Part shown: positions 10,472 to 23,270 of the stretch, piece after piece
How positions within the stretch are numbered: position 1 is the stretch's first letter
How the letters are laid out: each line of letters opens with the position of its first letter
Assembly (NCBI GenBank): GCA_028023455.1
Contig: JAQFVV010006274.1
Location: forward strand, 5,148,001-5,212,000
Reading direction: 5' to 3'
DNA length: 64,000 nt
From: Epiperipatus broadwayi
Taxonomy: Eukaryota; Onychophora; Udeonychophora; Euonychophora; Peripatidae
Position numbers and translations under genes: made by a program
The notes under the pieces: model-generated
Seen by the model: the letters and a program-made list of their open reading frames with translations, nothing else
The model's database searches: none
Told to the model about the DNA's origin: nothing

Positions 10472-13400
10472 GTGAGTATCGTAGTTTTAAATTCATTTTT
10501 TTGTAGATTATTATAGAGTATACTGTTGTATTGAAGCTGTTTATAATTATTATTTTATGTAAGATTTTACTTGTTAAATAAATTCAGCATTGTTGCTGTT
10601 GTAAAGTTATTTTGTAATAATATAAATGTGGGGGCTTTTTTTTTTGGTCTGGAACCGCTTTTATTATCGTTATTTGATAAGTTGAACGTTGAAGTTATAA
10701 TATTACTGAATTTTGATTATATTGTGAATTTTTGTTTAATTTATTCCAATATTATTACTTAACTGATATGGTGTGTTATTGTTTATTTTTGACCACGTGA
10801 AGTCTGTTTAATCTATTTTATCTTGCCGGTAACTGTAAATAGTTTTTACTATATCATCTATAAGCTTGTCTGTTAAATAATATGCTGTCATAGATATGAT
10901 TATTTTATGTCAATTATTAACAATTCAGTCTCTAACAAAAAAAGAAGTAGATAATAAGCATGACATTCTATTATCGCTTGCATGGTTATTGTACTGATTA
11001 CATTATTCATGTACAGATATTATATAAGATTGTCAATCTGCAAATTAAGAATTGCTATAGGCACGACATTTATAGTATGAATATTTTAACTATAAGTAAA
11101 ACTTTTATTTTTTTATTTTTATACGTATAAAGGCATTAAGTATTTAACGAAATGTAATTAAATTTAGTAGATTTCATATTTAATTATTTACATAATTAAA
11201 AATAACATTAATAATAAAAAAAGGTCTCATTTTAATTTAGATAAAGTATGTGTACGTGTACATACACAATACTGTACATACGGATGAAGCAAAAATATGT
11301 TATTATCGAAATTATATTTTAAATTATTTTATTAAAAAGTAAATAAATTTTTAGAATTATGGTATATAGATTTTTTTTTATTTTGGCATTATAATGGAGA
11401 TTAGTTATTTGTAGTAATGGTTGCTAAAATTTTTGAATATTAGGATTCCTTTATTTTCTTAAAAATCATTAAATATCCTTAAAGAGCTTTTTTAATGTGG
11501 GATATATCTATCGATATTCATAAATATGGTTTTGGGAAGTTTTTTTTTTTTGGAAAGATAACCAAATTTTTTAATTATATATATACTAGAAGAATATCAT
11601 TGTTTTACATTTTTACAGATCTTTGTATCTGACTTAGTAGAAGATTGCTGAATTTTCAGATTCCTTTTTCGTTCAGTTTTATTTTTGGCAGATTGTTTTT
11701 CTTGAAATGAAAATTTCATTTTGGGATAATATCTGTCAAATATTCCAAGTCTAAATAGATAAATTGAATCGTTAGTTACTTGGGAGATGATGTTGCTTGA
11801 GGATTAAAAATGACGATTAAGTCTCGATCCAGGAAACTTGAATTTTTTGAATTCTTTACCAATGCACTAAAACTCAAACAATATTATTTCAAATAAAAAT
11901 ATTTTTTCAGCTGACAATTCAGACAATTGCTCAAGTGTTTTTTTCTGAAACTACAATAATACTTTGATATATATAGTAGATGTTGTTTGTTAGCATTTCT
12001 CTTCATCTCTACTTTTACACAGAAAATTAAAAACCAAGAGTTTTCAGTAAGATTTATTAAGTTTAAATTTAGTAAAATTAATTTTTTGAACCATTTCAAG
12101 GATTGTCTTAAGCAAAACTGCCACTTCTCCCCTTATTATCTGATGATTATTATATTTTGAAAACAATAATTACACTATAAGCTGCTATAGTGGCTTACTA
12201 AATGTTTAGATTGAAAAGATATAACAAATATTTCTCGTCTTTAGTTTTTTTTTTTCATGATTGATCACAAAATAATTGATGTCATAATACTATTTGAAAA
12301 TATTGTTTAGCATAAGAAAAATAAAATGAACTATTACCATCCATAAAGTTAAGGGAAAATACTTTTCATGTTTTATTTACAATTTAATTAATTTTATTTG
12401 GAATAGATTTCTTATGTGAATTAAAGTTTTAATCTATCAATCATCTTTAGACATAGGTAGTACAAACTATAGACTGAGAAAAATGAAGCTTCCTATTAAC
12501 TCTTTTTAAAGAATAATTCATCTTTAAATATATAAAGAATCTATAAATAAATTTTATTTTAGAATAAAATTGTAAAATAATAATATTTTTAGATAAAAAT
12601 CTACAAAAGTTTTTGAAAATGTTTACAAATATTATTTCAAAATAATACAAAAAAAAAAAAAAAGGAGGACAGTAGTTATTTTAAAAATTGTGTTGACTTG
12701 AAGAATTATCTGAAAAAAAAAAGAGATTTGTAGGGTTTTTTTGTTTACATTTTATAAATTAATGACCTTTAGTGAAAAACATGCTACAAATTATTAAGAA
12801 TTAAATTGATGTAAAAAATTTACAATAAAGAATTATATAAAAAAGTGAATTGAAGGAAAATTTTGTTGAAAAAATTTATAAAGGAAATTATAATGGTTTA
12901 ACTTTATGTGTAGAATAAACCCTAATATTCATGACATAATGGGAAGAAATTATCACTATGGACCCTGATGATATGAAGTAATGCTGTGGAGCTAATCTGC
13001 ATTTGCTCACCATCACAGATAATTAACATAAGTAAAGAGAGTAGTTAAAAAAAAATACCAACATTTATGTGCACTGAGTCTGTTTTCTTATGATGATTGA
13101 TTTACAGCATATCGCTATTTTAGATTATCTGATACTTCTAAAAATTATTTTATTCTATATAGGTTAAAATAATTTCAATGATTTTATTATTTCTAAATTT
13201 ATATTACTTATAGCCATAATTTTAAGCTCCAATTAAATTTTGTTAATATTTTAGCTATATGAATTTTATTATCATTCATTAAATATGTTTTAATAAATTC
13301 ATATATTTAAAAGTTTATTTTTGAGTGGTGTGTTTTAATATTTTTTCCTTTCATTCTACATATGAGATCATTTTTGTATTATTTGTTCTAAAGCAAGTTC

Positions 13401-15100
13401 TTATAGAGCATTTAAACTGCTTTAATTATGTTATTTCTGGTGTTACTAATGAGAGAATATTGTAAAAAAAAAATAGTTATAAAAACAAATATTTATGCAC
13501 TTCAGTTATTTATTGTAATGATTTTAGATTTGGTAATGATATTAATAGCAATCATATGCTATTTATAAATTTTTCAGCATAATATACAAGAATAGTTTAT
13601 GATTGCTTTCTTTTATACAGTTTGGTTTTGATAAGACTGGTATCAGCTTTGTTAACATCATCTTATATCACTATTATGCAATGTGGATATTAATAATAAG
13701 ATGTTAAGAAAAAAAAATGTGGAGAAGAAATCAAGGTCAAAGACAATATTTTAAATTTCAATATGAAAAACATAATCATTTATTGAAAAAATTATTAATG
13801 GGAATATATTTTCATGCAAAAGGTGCAAATAAAATAGACTCCAAAAATTGCAATTGTATTGCGAATACAAATATTTTATAGAAAGTAACTTATAGTCAGA
13901 GTCACAGCAAAAGTAAAGAAAAAATAAAATTGCTCCTCTTTCAAGAATTACAGTGATATTTGCATAATCAAAAATAATTACCTAGATTGATCTTTTATTA
14001 GATTTCTCATAGAAAAAAATATCATATTTGGATAAATAAATTGTGAATTAAAAAAAAATTACTTTATACATTTGATGCAGTATGTCCCCTTGCTTTTTAA
14101 TTTTATCACATAATAAAAATTAATAAATATTTTTGAGCATCATTTTTACTTATTTAAAAATGTATGTATATAATAAAAAATAATAAAGTTGATGGAACTA
14201 TGAATATGATTTTTTTTTTTTTTACTATCATAATCCAAAACAACAAAAGTAGAAAATTTTGTAAACAAAATTATTTTTATGATTACTTGTTTTAAAAAAA
14301 AAAACAATAATATTTTACATAGAAAAAAATATTCGAATAATATATGATCTAATGATTTATAATAATAAATCAAAAAATTCTAATAGAATTTCAATACATA
14401 GAAATATTTAAGCCATTACAACAGTGATTCATGGAATAAAGTAAAATATAAATTCCTAATTATGTGTCAAACTTACAACATATGTATATCAATGGCCTGG
14501 TTACCATGGAAACATTGGAGGCATTGTTTTTATTAATATGTAACATTTTTATATTTATAATATTTTATATTTTTTTAAACTTATTTTTCATAAAAAAAAT
14601 ATCAAAACCAAGTATTTATGTAATAACTTTCCCCATAAAAGCATCATTCTATATCAAGTGAATTGGTCAAAAAGTCTAACTACCTTCAGTATTTTTTTTT
14701 CAAATTTGGTTTAATTCATTAAATTTAGTGGGAAAAAAAATGCAATTATTTAATTTTTGCCTAATGTAACTTTTGAAGTTATATTTGAATGAAAAACTTC
14801 ATAAAATTGCAATTTTGTGCTCAGCTGCAATTTTACAAGGAATGGTATCTCAATTCTTGAATTAAGATGGAAGCCTTAAAAAAATACCCAGTTGTAACTT
14901 TTTTTTTTTTGGTTTTTCATATGATACATAGCATTCTTACTTTTTCCAGTTTTTTATTTTAAGATCATTTATTAAAACTTTTAATTTTGTATTTCTCACC
15001 ATTCTTCATTTTAAAAATTTTGAAATAAAAAAAATGTAAGAATTTTGGCATCATTTATGGAAAATTTCATTATATTAAAGTCATATTTTTTATTATTTTC
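10472..15100. other. AT-rich DNA, possible intron
   Basis: This is long AT-rich sequence with poly-A and poly-T runs. The short frames in it are low-complexity, rich in F, I, K and N, and show no motif. If the exon at 10,401-10,471 is real, this could be its first intron. I see no exon, RNA gene or clear repeat. Confidence 0.4.
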
Positions 15101-15210
15101 AAAAATATTATGCAAACAGAAAAACCCAAAATTTGAATGAGTTGAAAATTTGCATTAAATTTTCAATTTATTATTCAAATTTTTGGTTTTTCTGATATGT
15201 AATATTTTTA
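15101..15210. repeat. Imperfect inverted repeat, about 48-bp arms
   Basis: The left arm (15,101-15,148) and right arm (15,163-15,210) pair along blocks such as AAAAATATTA, CAGAAAAACC and AAAATTTGAAT. Several mismatches are present. It may be a small hairpin MITE remnant, but no target duplication was identified. Confidence 0.5.
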
Positions 15211-16385
15211 AAAATAATATATTATTATTATATTAAATAAGCTAAATAAATTAATTAGGAAGGAGGAGATTTGGATAAACACAAAAAGACCTGCAGAATA
15301 ACACCCACATATTACTTTGGAGATGATTCACCAATGTAAGAATTTGAGATATAGAAACGCCAAAGTTCTTTATGTAAAGAAAGAACTTATAGGTGGAAAT
15401 ATTTCACATACTCCATCTCAGTTGTTTTTTTTAATCAAAATCACTCAAAGCCGTTAATAATAATTGTGGTCTCATGATACATTTCCTTTTATTTTGCCAG
15501 CCTAACAACAACTACAAAAGAAAATATCTTTATTAATAATATCATCTGAGCAGAAGGAAAACAGTGCAACTTTTAGGTACTAGAAATTGAATTTGCATCT
15601 AAAAAATGCTTTTCAAGCAATTTATTTTATATGTTATTTTTTATTGAAGAAATTGGAGTCAATATTGAACTACTTGTAGTAAACAATGAAAGAATGGCAC
15701 AATATGTTCTTCGTAGGATCAATGGAAATTTGCCTTTGCAATGATTCTTTTTACAATTCCCCCTAGACTATCATTCATTCCTTTACCATAGACTATTGCA
15801 TAAAAATGCAATTCCAAACTTACTTTCATGATGTTATGTATTTGAGAAATTTTGTCTGTTTTTAAAATAAAAGTAGTTTATCTTTTTAAAATCTAATATT
15901 GTAACGGTCAGGATTGTGTGATCAGCCAACAAGATTCAGAGACCTAGCAAAAGTATTTCAAACCCAGCATGTTCGGGATGTGGTAGTCGTGGAACAGTAC
16001 TAAGCTTTAACCTATTTGCCAGTGCTTCAAAACCTCTGCTATCTGACCAACGCTACTGATGCTACTAATGGTAATCGTTTTTCTTCGGTCCCGGTGGTCA
16101 GGGTAAAACAAGGACTCTATCAATTGAACTCAGCCTGTCATGCACTAGAATTATCAAATTAATCTAAGATACCAAATATTTTGATACAGTCAGAATATTA
16201 TTTCAAATATTTCATAGGTTTTGAATCTACGTATAGATTATTTTTTAAATGTGGATATAGTTTGGTGGATGTGGTGAACCAGGGAATGATATGACAACTG
16301 TATAGATAGAAATACATGATTTATTAACACAAATTCAACAAAAGATAGAAATAACAATAATAATGTTTGGATCTTATTATGATCC
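15211..16385. other. AT-rich DNA with a GC-richer island at about 15,900-16,145
   Basis: Most of this stretch is plain AT-rich sequence. The island begins TGTAACGGTCAGG and is distinctly less AT-rich. One frame across it is open apart from a single stop, with stretches like DQPTRFRDLAKVFQ and SSVPVVRVKQGLYQL. I do not recognise the protein. A TGTAACGG start is common in LTRs, but no partner repeat or matching end was found, so it may equally be a TE fragment or chance. Confidence 0.25.
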
Positions 16386-16420
16386 ACGTATGAACATGAC
16401 AAATGAACCAGAAATAATAA

Positions 16421-16556
16421 TTACAATATTTAACTATCAGTTATTGATTACAATATTTAACTATCACTTATTGATTACAATATTTTACTATCAGTTATTG
16501 ATTACAATATTTAACTATCAGTTATTGATTACAATATTTAACTATCAGTTATTGAT
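16421..16556 (+). repeat. Tandem array, 27-bp unit, five copies
   Basis: The unit reads TTACAATATTTAACTATCAG plus TTATTGA and repeats about five times with very few changes (for example CACTTATTG in copy 2 and TTTTACTATC in copy 3). The array lies immediately upstream of a longer tandem repeat that contains nearly the same sequence once per unit, so it looks like a local expansion of part of that unit. The long frame through it is an artefact, because 27 is divisible by three. Confidence 0.9.
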
Positions 16557-16622
16557 AATGGTACAGTATTGAGGTATCATTAGGATAAATGTATTATTAT
16601 TATAAAGAAATCATATGTCAAT

Positions 16623-17000
16623 AATGACAACAACAGTTATGAACCAGAAATAATAACTACAATAATATTTAAACATCAGTATTAGATGTATGTCAGCATT
16701 ACAATGAAGTCATACTGTCAATAATGACAACAGAAGTTATGAACCAAAAACAATAATTACAATAATCTTAAACCTCAGTATTAGATGTGTGTGAGCATTA
16801 CAATGAAGTCATACTGTCAGTGATGACAACAACAATTATGAATCAGAAACAATAATTACAATAATATTAAACCACAGTATTAGATGTGTGTGAGCATTAC
16901 AATGAAGTCATACTGTCAATAATGACAACAACAATTATGAACCAGAAATAATAATTACAATATTTAACCATCAGTATTCTATTTGTGTGAGCGTAAAACA
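16623..17000 (+). repeat. Tandem array, 99-100-bp unit, about four copies
   Basis: Units start at 16,623, 16,723, 16,822 and 16,921 with AATGACAACA or GATGACAACA. Each contains ATTATGAACCAGAAA-like and AATAATTACAATA-like blocks, then AGTATTAGATGTGTGTGAGC and ACAATGAAGTCATACTGTCA. The last unit is incomplete. A partial unit (ACCAGAAATAATAATTACAA) also precedes the 27-bp array at about 16,407-16,430, so both arrays belong to one satellite-like block. Confidence 0.85.
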
Positions 17001-18545
17001 AATTTTTATGTTGATAATGATATTTGATCAAGAAATATGCCACTATAAAATTTTAAAATGCCAATTGTCAAGAATAAACACAATACCTAGTTATATTAAG
17101 TTAGAGGCCAGAAATATATATATAATAAATTTATGTGCGTGTTTACATACATAGGGGAAGTTAAGTATATTTTTTTATTATTATATTTACTTTTAGTATT
17201 CCCAACAGGAGTTATGGGCCAAAGCATAATTCTAGCTCCCTTTATTATTAACAGTTATATGATAACAGGCATGATCAAGAAATCTAATTACAGAAGACAG
17301 TGGCATCTGGGTTTGAATCCTGTGCCGGCTATATTATTATTGGCCAATCTTCATGTCGAGCAATAAAATATATATAGATAAGTTCCTATGAAAACACATT
17401 CGCAGTCAGCATGGCATGTATAGGAAATAATGGAGTGTGGGCTTTGAATCCATATTGTCATAGAGTACCCATTTATCAGCTCAAAAACACGGCTATCTCC
17501 AGGACCGGTAAAAATATCCGTCTGGCAGTTCGCATAGCATTACTCAACATATATTCATTATTAAAAGCCTTATAGGCACAGATCATTCTACTAAGAACAT
17601 TGATATAGTTGCCCGTAAAAAAGCATTAACTCATATCTGTATAGATATTTTAAGCTTGTATTTAAAATTTAATAACAAGGAATAATGGGAAAATTTAAGA
17701 TAACCATATTTTATAGGCTATAAAATGCCCAAAGCTTAACTACCAAATTATCATCATAAATTGCTAAAGAGGCAAAAGAAATTTCGACTGCTGAAATAGT
17801 ACTTTCTCCTAAATGTATGCGTCACTAAATATATATATAGCAAGATGAATACATACTTTTATAACAAGTAATTCTGCCCATTTTACATTTAAGAAAAAGA
17901 AGCATTATCATTATTATTATTTTTTAACACATAAATAAACGCATATATATATATTATTTCATGTAATTGTTATAAAGAATTTTAATCAAATCTAAATTTA
18001 AATAGATAATGATTTTAATGCTCATTTATATTCTTAATTTCTATTAACAAGGTATATACGAGTAGATGGCGAATTTTAATCCAGATATCTGATTTTCTCT
18101 CTCTTTTTAAAAAATAAAATGACATTTTTAACTAGCAAGAACTAGACAAACAATTTAAGAAATTCAAATTTGACTGTTTGTTACTTTACAATTATAAAAA
18201 TAGTTATCCTTCTCCCACTTAAGATTTGAGATAAACAAACAAATTTATGCATAAAATTGGTTTAATAGTAAAAATATTTTTTTCTATACTGGCTGAGATT
18301 GGCATAGATAGATAACATTAGTCAATAAAGTGTATATATTTATAATTAAAGAAAACATACTGGCATATTTCAAAATAAATAATAAAGCTATATTTATAAA
18401 CTTTATAGTATTTTTTGTTCCATTTAGAATTAGACATTAAAATCCCCCCCCCTTTTTTTTTCTCTACCATTAATAAGTAGAAATATAGTTATAACATAGA
18501 TTGACTTGTTAAAAATAATAAAATTAAATTAAAACACTCGTATAT
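17001..18545. other. AT-rich DNA, no gene recognised
   Basis: There are two mixed-composition spots, at about 17,200-17,360 and 17,390-17,560. Each contains a GGGTTTGAATCC or GGCTTTGAATCC motif that resembles a tRNA B box, but no A box or clover-leaf fits around them. No coding motif is seen. Confidence 0.3.
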
Positions 18546-20830
18546 ATTGTAACGGGAGAAAGATATTTGAAATTCACATGTACTGACCCCACTAGTCCGA
18601 AAATAGGAACTAGACATTTATTTTAGGGAGGACAGGATATGCGAATCAAAAGGCACCAAACTACACTCAGGGAGGAACAAGATATCTTAAATATTATTTA
18701 GACAGTTGAGAAATCAAAGCACAAAAACAAACGTCAGCCAAATTAAGTTTAAACAATTTATTAATTTTATTAAAAGTTGGGCAATAGAATGAAAACATCT
18801 AGCCACGAATACAAAAGTGGCTTATAGTAACATACGCGTGTTTACCAGAGAGTGCACAAGAATACAACACATATGAAGGCATTAAACATTTTGGCAGCAA
18901 AATTCTCTGACTTAAAATATAAGAAATGTTTAGGATAATATCTTCTTGCTGGCCAGTTGTAAAAATTACAAAAACAAACAACAAGTCTAGCTTTCTAAAT
19001 CAGAGATAATAAAACAGTTACTGTCCCGCCGGAAATCAACGAAACCAGCGCAAACGTTCGAGCAGTAATATTCCATTTACTGTCGTTAAAATGCCGCAAG
19101 ACTGCTGCGCGTAATACTACATTCAAAGTAAACATGGTTGATCTCACACACAAGACAGCAAAAGATATTTGATTACGATCTTACGTAATCCAGAAAGAAA
19201 TGACTACTTTCAGACAACCCGAAGAAATAACTTGACAAATAGCCAGCAAAAAGATTTTGTTGTTTGCACAAAAAGCGCAAATGAAACATGCTTAAAGATT
19301 CCTTATTTTACAACTAAGGACAGGTGAATAAATAAAGACTACGAAAATTGCCAATGCGTTTTGTAATAGTTAATAAAATAATCAGGTATATATATTAAAC
19401 ATATAAAATACAATCTCCTAATGCACCCCCTGATAAACGAAAATTGCAAACAAACTTGGAATCTTAAAACTAAGATTCCAAGACACACTTTAAATCACAC
19501 TTTAAATACTAAAAAAGAGTACATACAGATAATAAATAATTAAAAAAAAACAATCAATACCATTTTAAAACATATTTATCATTAGATTGAGCGGAGATTT
19601 AATTAAACGCAATTTATTTACCCTCGCTAGAATAGGAAAAAGTTTAGCTTATGGTAAGGCAGAGTTCTAGTGATTTAGTGACGAGTGCGCACATTTGATA
19701 ATAGTTCATCTTTCAGGTCCTTTGACAGCGGCAAAGTAGAGGCAGTGTTTATTTTAGAGGTTCATGGCATGACTGAAGGAGAGCTGGTAGGCGTGGGTCT
19801 GTCCTTTGTTTAAATTAGCCAGACATTCTTATGATGGCAAAACTCACAGCGGTGGATTTTGACATCTTGCACAGCAATGAAGTTTATCAATAATTATTTA
19901 AGTTTTTAGTAGGAATTAAACATCCGAACAGCTACTCACAATGATATCTCTTTGCAGGCCATAATCCAAGTGTGTATCTAATAATGAATCTCTTTTCTCT
20001 CCAAAAATTGGCGGGCTATCCTTGCCTCGCTACATTTCCCACGCAAAACTTTCAGTAGTGTCCATTCTATATTCCAGGCAGGGCAAATACTAATTTCCTG
20101 CTCAATCTAATTTAAGACTTCCAACCAGGGATAATTGAAACAAAAACGACAAATACAAAACTAAATCTCCACTTTTTAGAATTAACTTTAAAAATAATTA
20201 CAATAAAAGCAACAGGAATATATAATTAGCAAGCTTGCCTGTTTTTAATCAAATTGATTAAAACAGACGGTGAAAGTAAACTATTTTACAATCAATTTTA
20301 TAAACATTAAATAATCTATTTTAAAATATAAATGTGTATGTGTTTTAAATAATAAAAAAAATTGAGCATTAGACATTTAATGAAAATGCAGTTGTTTTCC
20401 CTTTTTAATTTTAGTAATAAAACCATTGAATCGGAAATCAATCCGGCTCAATATATATCACCGTCTTTCTTAAACACACCTCCTTTTTTAAGATATAGTC
20501 TTTTACTGAGCAGTTATAAATCTGAGGAAGTTAAATATTATAGAGTTTTTATAGAAGGCATTTTTATTTTTTTAATATTGAAAGTTTATATTTACTGTTT
20601 GATGTCACTTTGATGAGGCAACTATCTTCTTACTGGTTCACACTTATTTCAGGATTGACCTTTGGCTTTACTGACATAGGACAGGCTGGATTCGAAGTTG
20701 GTTCTCCATTTTCTCAGCAGCAGTAGCATGGAATCAATTAGATTTTTCCCTTCCCACAGATGCAATTTCTGGAGATTTCCCCGAAGAGGGGAAGGATAAA
20801 AGTGTCTACTCAAAGGTCATGGTAATTATC
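18546..20830. other. Less AT-rich block of unknown origin
   Basis: The block begins near TGTAACGGGAG (18,548) and has more mixed composition and more CpG than its neighbours up to about 20,830. It contains a perfect 12-bp stem at 19,455-19,482 (CTTGGAATCTTA, loop AAAC, then its complement). It also has a 12-bp inverted pair, ATTAGATTGAGC near 19,584 and GCTCAATCTAAT near 20,098. Composition and size resemble the giant LTRs at 40-47 kb, but I could not match ends, repeats or coding motifs. It is probably a diverged mobile element. Confidence 0.3.
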
Positions 20831-22239
20831 TGACATCAGCTTAAGTTCAATGTCTATTAGAGAGAGTCACTTTGACTCTTAAAAACTTTTTACTCTTCTT
20901 TTGACTCCAACAACTGCCTGTCTAGAAAAATAACCCCAGTATTTATAAGCCTGTAACTTAACACTACTCAGCACAACCAACATTCCTGTCTAGTCTTCAT
21001 TTCTCTTATTTCTTTATTAACAAAGCTATAATAATTGACTTTAGACTAACTTTTTTTCCAAAACGAAAATAGACTGGTTGACTGATTTTTCATTTAAACT
21101 AGTTAGCAAAATCCGATTAAGATTAAATTAAGGTACGAAAATTTTAACTGCCTTTAAAGATGAGAAATAATTAGCATTTCCTTGCAACTATATTTTTCCC
21201 GAATGTTTAAAAAAAAAATAGACTCATAAAAAATGTTATTTCCAAATAAAGAGTGAGTCAACTTATATTTTCCATTTTTCTTTGTCTTTTAGGAAAACAT
21301 ACAAGACAAAGGAAATATATATTTTGTTTTCCAAATATATAAGTAAAAAATGTATTTCAACCAAACAATATATATACATGAGCTCTCTCATTCAATAACC
21401 CACACACATGCATTTGTATATTATTTTCTAACAAAAAAATGAAAAATTATATATTTGATCTATTAAATCTAGATTTACACTATTTTTAAACAACTATCAT
21501 GAAGCTCTGTGTGTGTACACACACTGATCGCTTCAATATTGACCCTAATCTTAGGTATATGATTAGTTTCTTTTTAAGTAAATAAAATTTGAAAAGGTAG
21601 CCTGGAGTTATTTAAGAAATCTGCAGATATTTCTACTACATTTTCACTTTTTTCTCTATAATTTAATGACAACTAATTTATTTTATGAAAAAGTAGCTTC
21701 ATAGCAGCAACAAATTTCACATTTTATAACTATTATTGAAAATATGGCAACATTTTTCAATTTTCTTCTAATGACAAACCCATCCTTGCATACATACATA
21801 TATATATATTGCAATGCTTCTATTCATATACTTTGTACATGTATAATTAATTGTTTTATATAATTTTAAATAATGTATGTGTTTATTAATTAGTTTACAT
21901 TGTATGTTATTAAATAATTATTTTAATTACTTACATGTATTTAATAATAAAATTGATAAATAATAACTAGAATAAAATTTTATATAAATAATATATTCAA
22001 TGCAATGTTTGAATTTGATGCAACTCAAGCATTCCTTTTTTAAATCATATTAGTTTCTTGATTGTAATGTTTAGTAATATAGAAAAACCCAAATTTCATA
22101 AATAAATTGTAGGAAATTGTAACATGATTAAAGCTTTCTTTACTATATGAGGATATTCATCTTTTAAGTTAATCTAGATTAGATCAATTCAATTTCTTTA
22201 TGTTTTCATTTTAGTAAAAAAAAAAAAAGTGTTATTGTG
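20831..22239. other. AT-rich DNA with short microsatellites
   Basis: Simple repeats such as TA runs near 21,800 and GTGTGTGTACACACAC near 21,510 are present. No coding, RNA or transposon signal could be supported. Confidence 0.4.
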
Positions 22240-22936
22240 TTGCTCATCAGTTTCTCACTTTTAGAACTTGAGTATTTTTTGACTTCACTTAAAGATTTTT
22301 TGATTGGCTATAATAATAATATTATTACTAGTGATTTAAATATTCCATATTTATTTCAGGGTATAATTACTACATATTTTTCTTTTTCCCTTAAAGCTTT
22401 CTAGAATATTACGGTTTTGTAAATTTTTTAGACTTAAACAACATAACCAATTTGTCAATGGTTCTCATTGTATTTTAGACTACATTTAATGTGATTCACC
22501 AGCAGTTAGTAATTTCCACTTTATCTCTGTTACTTTTGCTATTGATGCCCATTATTTACCTATTGAGTTTTATATTAAGATATATCACTCAAAAGTTAGT
22601 TATTCTAATATTTTTTAAAAAAGATCTGAAAGGTATATTATTTTGATTTTTATAAGAATTTTTCTAAAGTTAATTGGAATTCATAGTATTTCTTTAATGA
22701 TGTGAATCGTTTCTTAGATTATTTTTTGCAGATTCTTAATAGTTTTATTGATTTATATATTTCTAGTAAATTCTCTTTCCATAATTGCTTTCCCCCTTAG
22801 TTTTCATATATTCTTATTAAGATTATTAAAAGGAAATCTTAATCATCACAGTCTCTATTTTAAAACATATATCATTTTTTTAGAAATTTTATCAAAAATC
22901 ACCCTTTCATTTATTTTGCTTTAATATCTTATATAA
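22240..22936 (+). pseudogene. LINE endonuclease C-terminal part and linker
   Basis: Read over several frameshifts, this segment shows an SDLNIPYLFQG block (the GDFN-type endonuclease motif, near 22,335), then CILDYI near 22,468, then IDAHYLPIEF near 22,540-22,570. The last corresponds to the SDH or DHHPP end of apurinic-like endonucleases. A KANFSKVNWNS-like stretch and a PPWFS/LIKIIKRKS linker follow, as in CR1/L2/Jockey elements. The segment stops at 22,936, where the PLE terminal repeat begins. It was inactivated by decay and by the insertion. Confidence 0.65.
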
Positions 22937-23245
22937 ATACAATTTATCCAAACCACTTTTAACTCTTTTTAGCAAAAACCTTTTATTGTACATATATATA
23001 TATATACCTTCCATTTTGACTGTCCTGCAGTCTTCTTCAGAGCTATGATATAATGAACAAAATACATAACTATAATACTATAAAAAATGTAAACAATAAA
23101 AACAACATAAAATATATAACATTACATAATAAAACAAATAAATATAATCAAATCCAAATAAAATATTCCAGTTAATATAAAATAAAATATATAATATAAA
23201 TAGAAAATAAATATAAATTATACATGTGTATTCCTAACTGTATAA
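22937..23245 (-). repeat. Left terminal inverted repeat of the PLE
   Basis: Its outer 190 bp match 38,733-38,931 in reverse orientation, and its inner 100 bp (23,145-23,245) match 26,475-26,580 in reverse orientation. Together these reconstruct one continuous right-hand repeat that was later split. The CTGCAG/TCTTCTTCAG block near 23,025-23,042 is the conserved core of the repeat. Confidence 0.75.
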
Positions 23246-23270
23246 AAATAAAAAAATAAAATTACCTTTT

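Noticed and set aside
14464-14661. 65-residue hydrophobic frame that could be a membrane peptide
   Set aside because: The composition is what AT-rich noncoding DNA gives (F, I, L, K, N); there is no ATG, conserved motif or exon signal.
16363-16572. 69-residue open frame with repeated NYQLLITIF units
   Set aside because: It is a by-product of the 27-bp tandem repeat, whose length is a multiple of three; there is no start context or homology.
17300-17340. tRNA-like B box (GGGTTTGAATCC)
   Set aside because: There is no A box, acceptor stem or clover-leaf around it, and a similar motif at 17,440 also lacks a tRNA context.
20660-20830. Open frame ending VYSKVM after a good acceptor-like TTTTCCCTTCCCACAG
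   Set aside because: It is only about 50 residues long, the frame runs through the supposed acceptor, and the VYSKV similarity to serine protease C-termini is too short to count.
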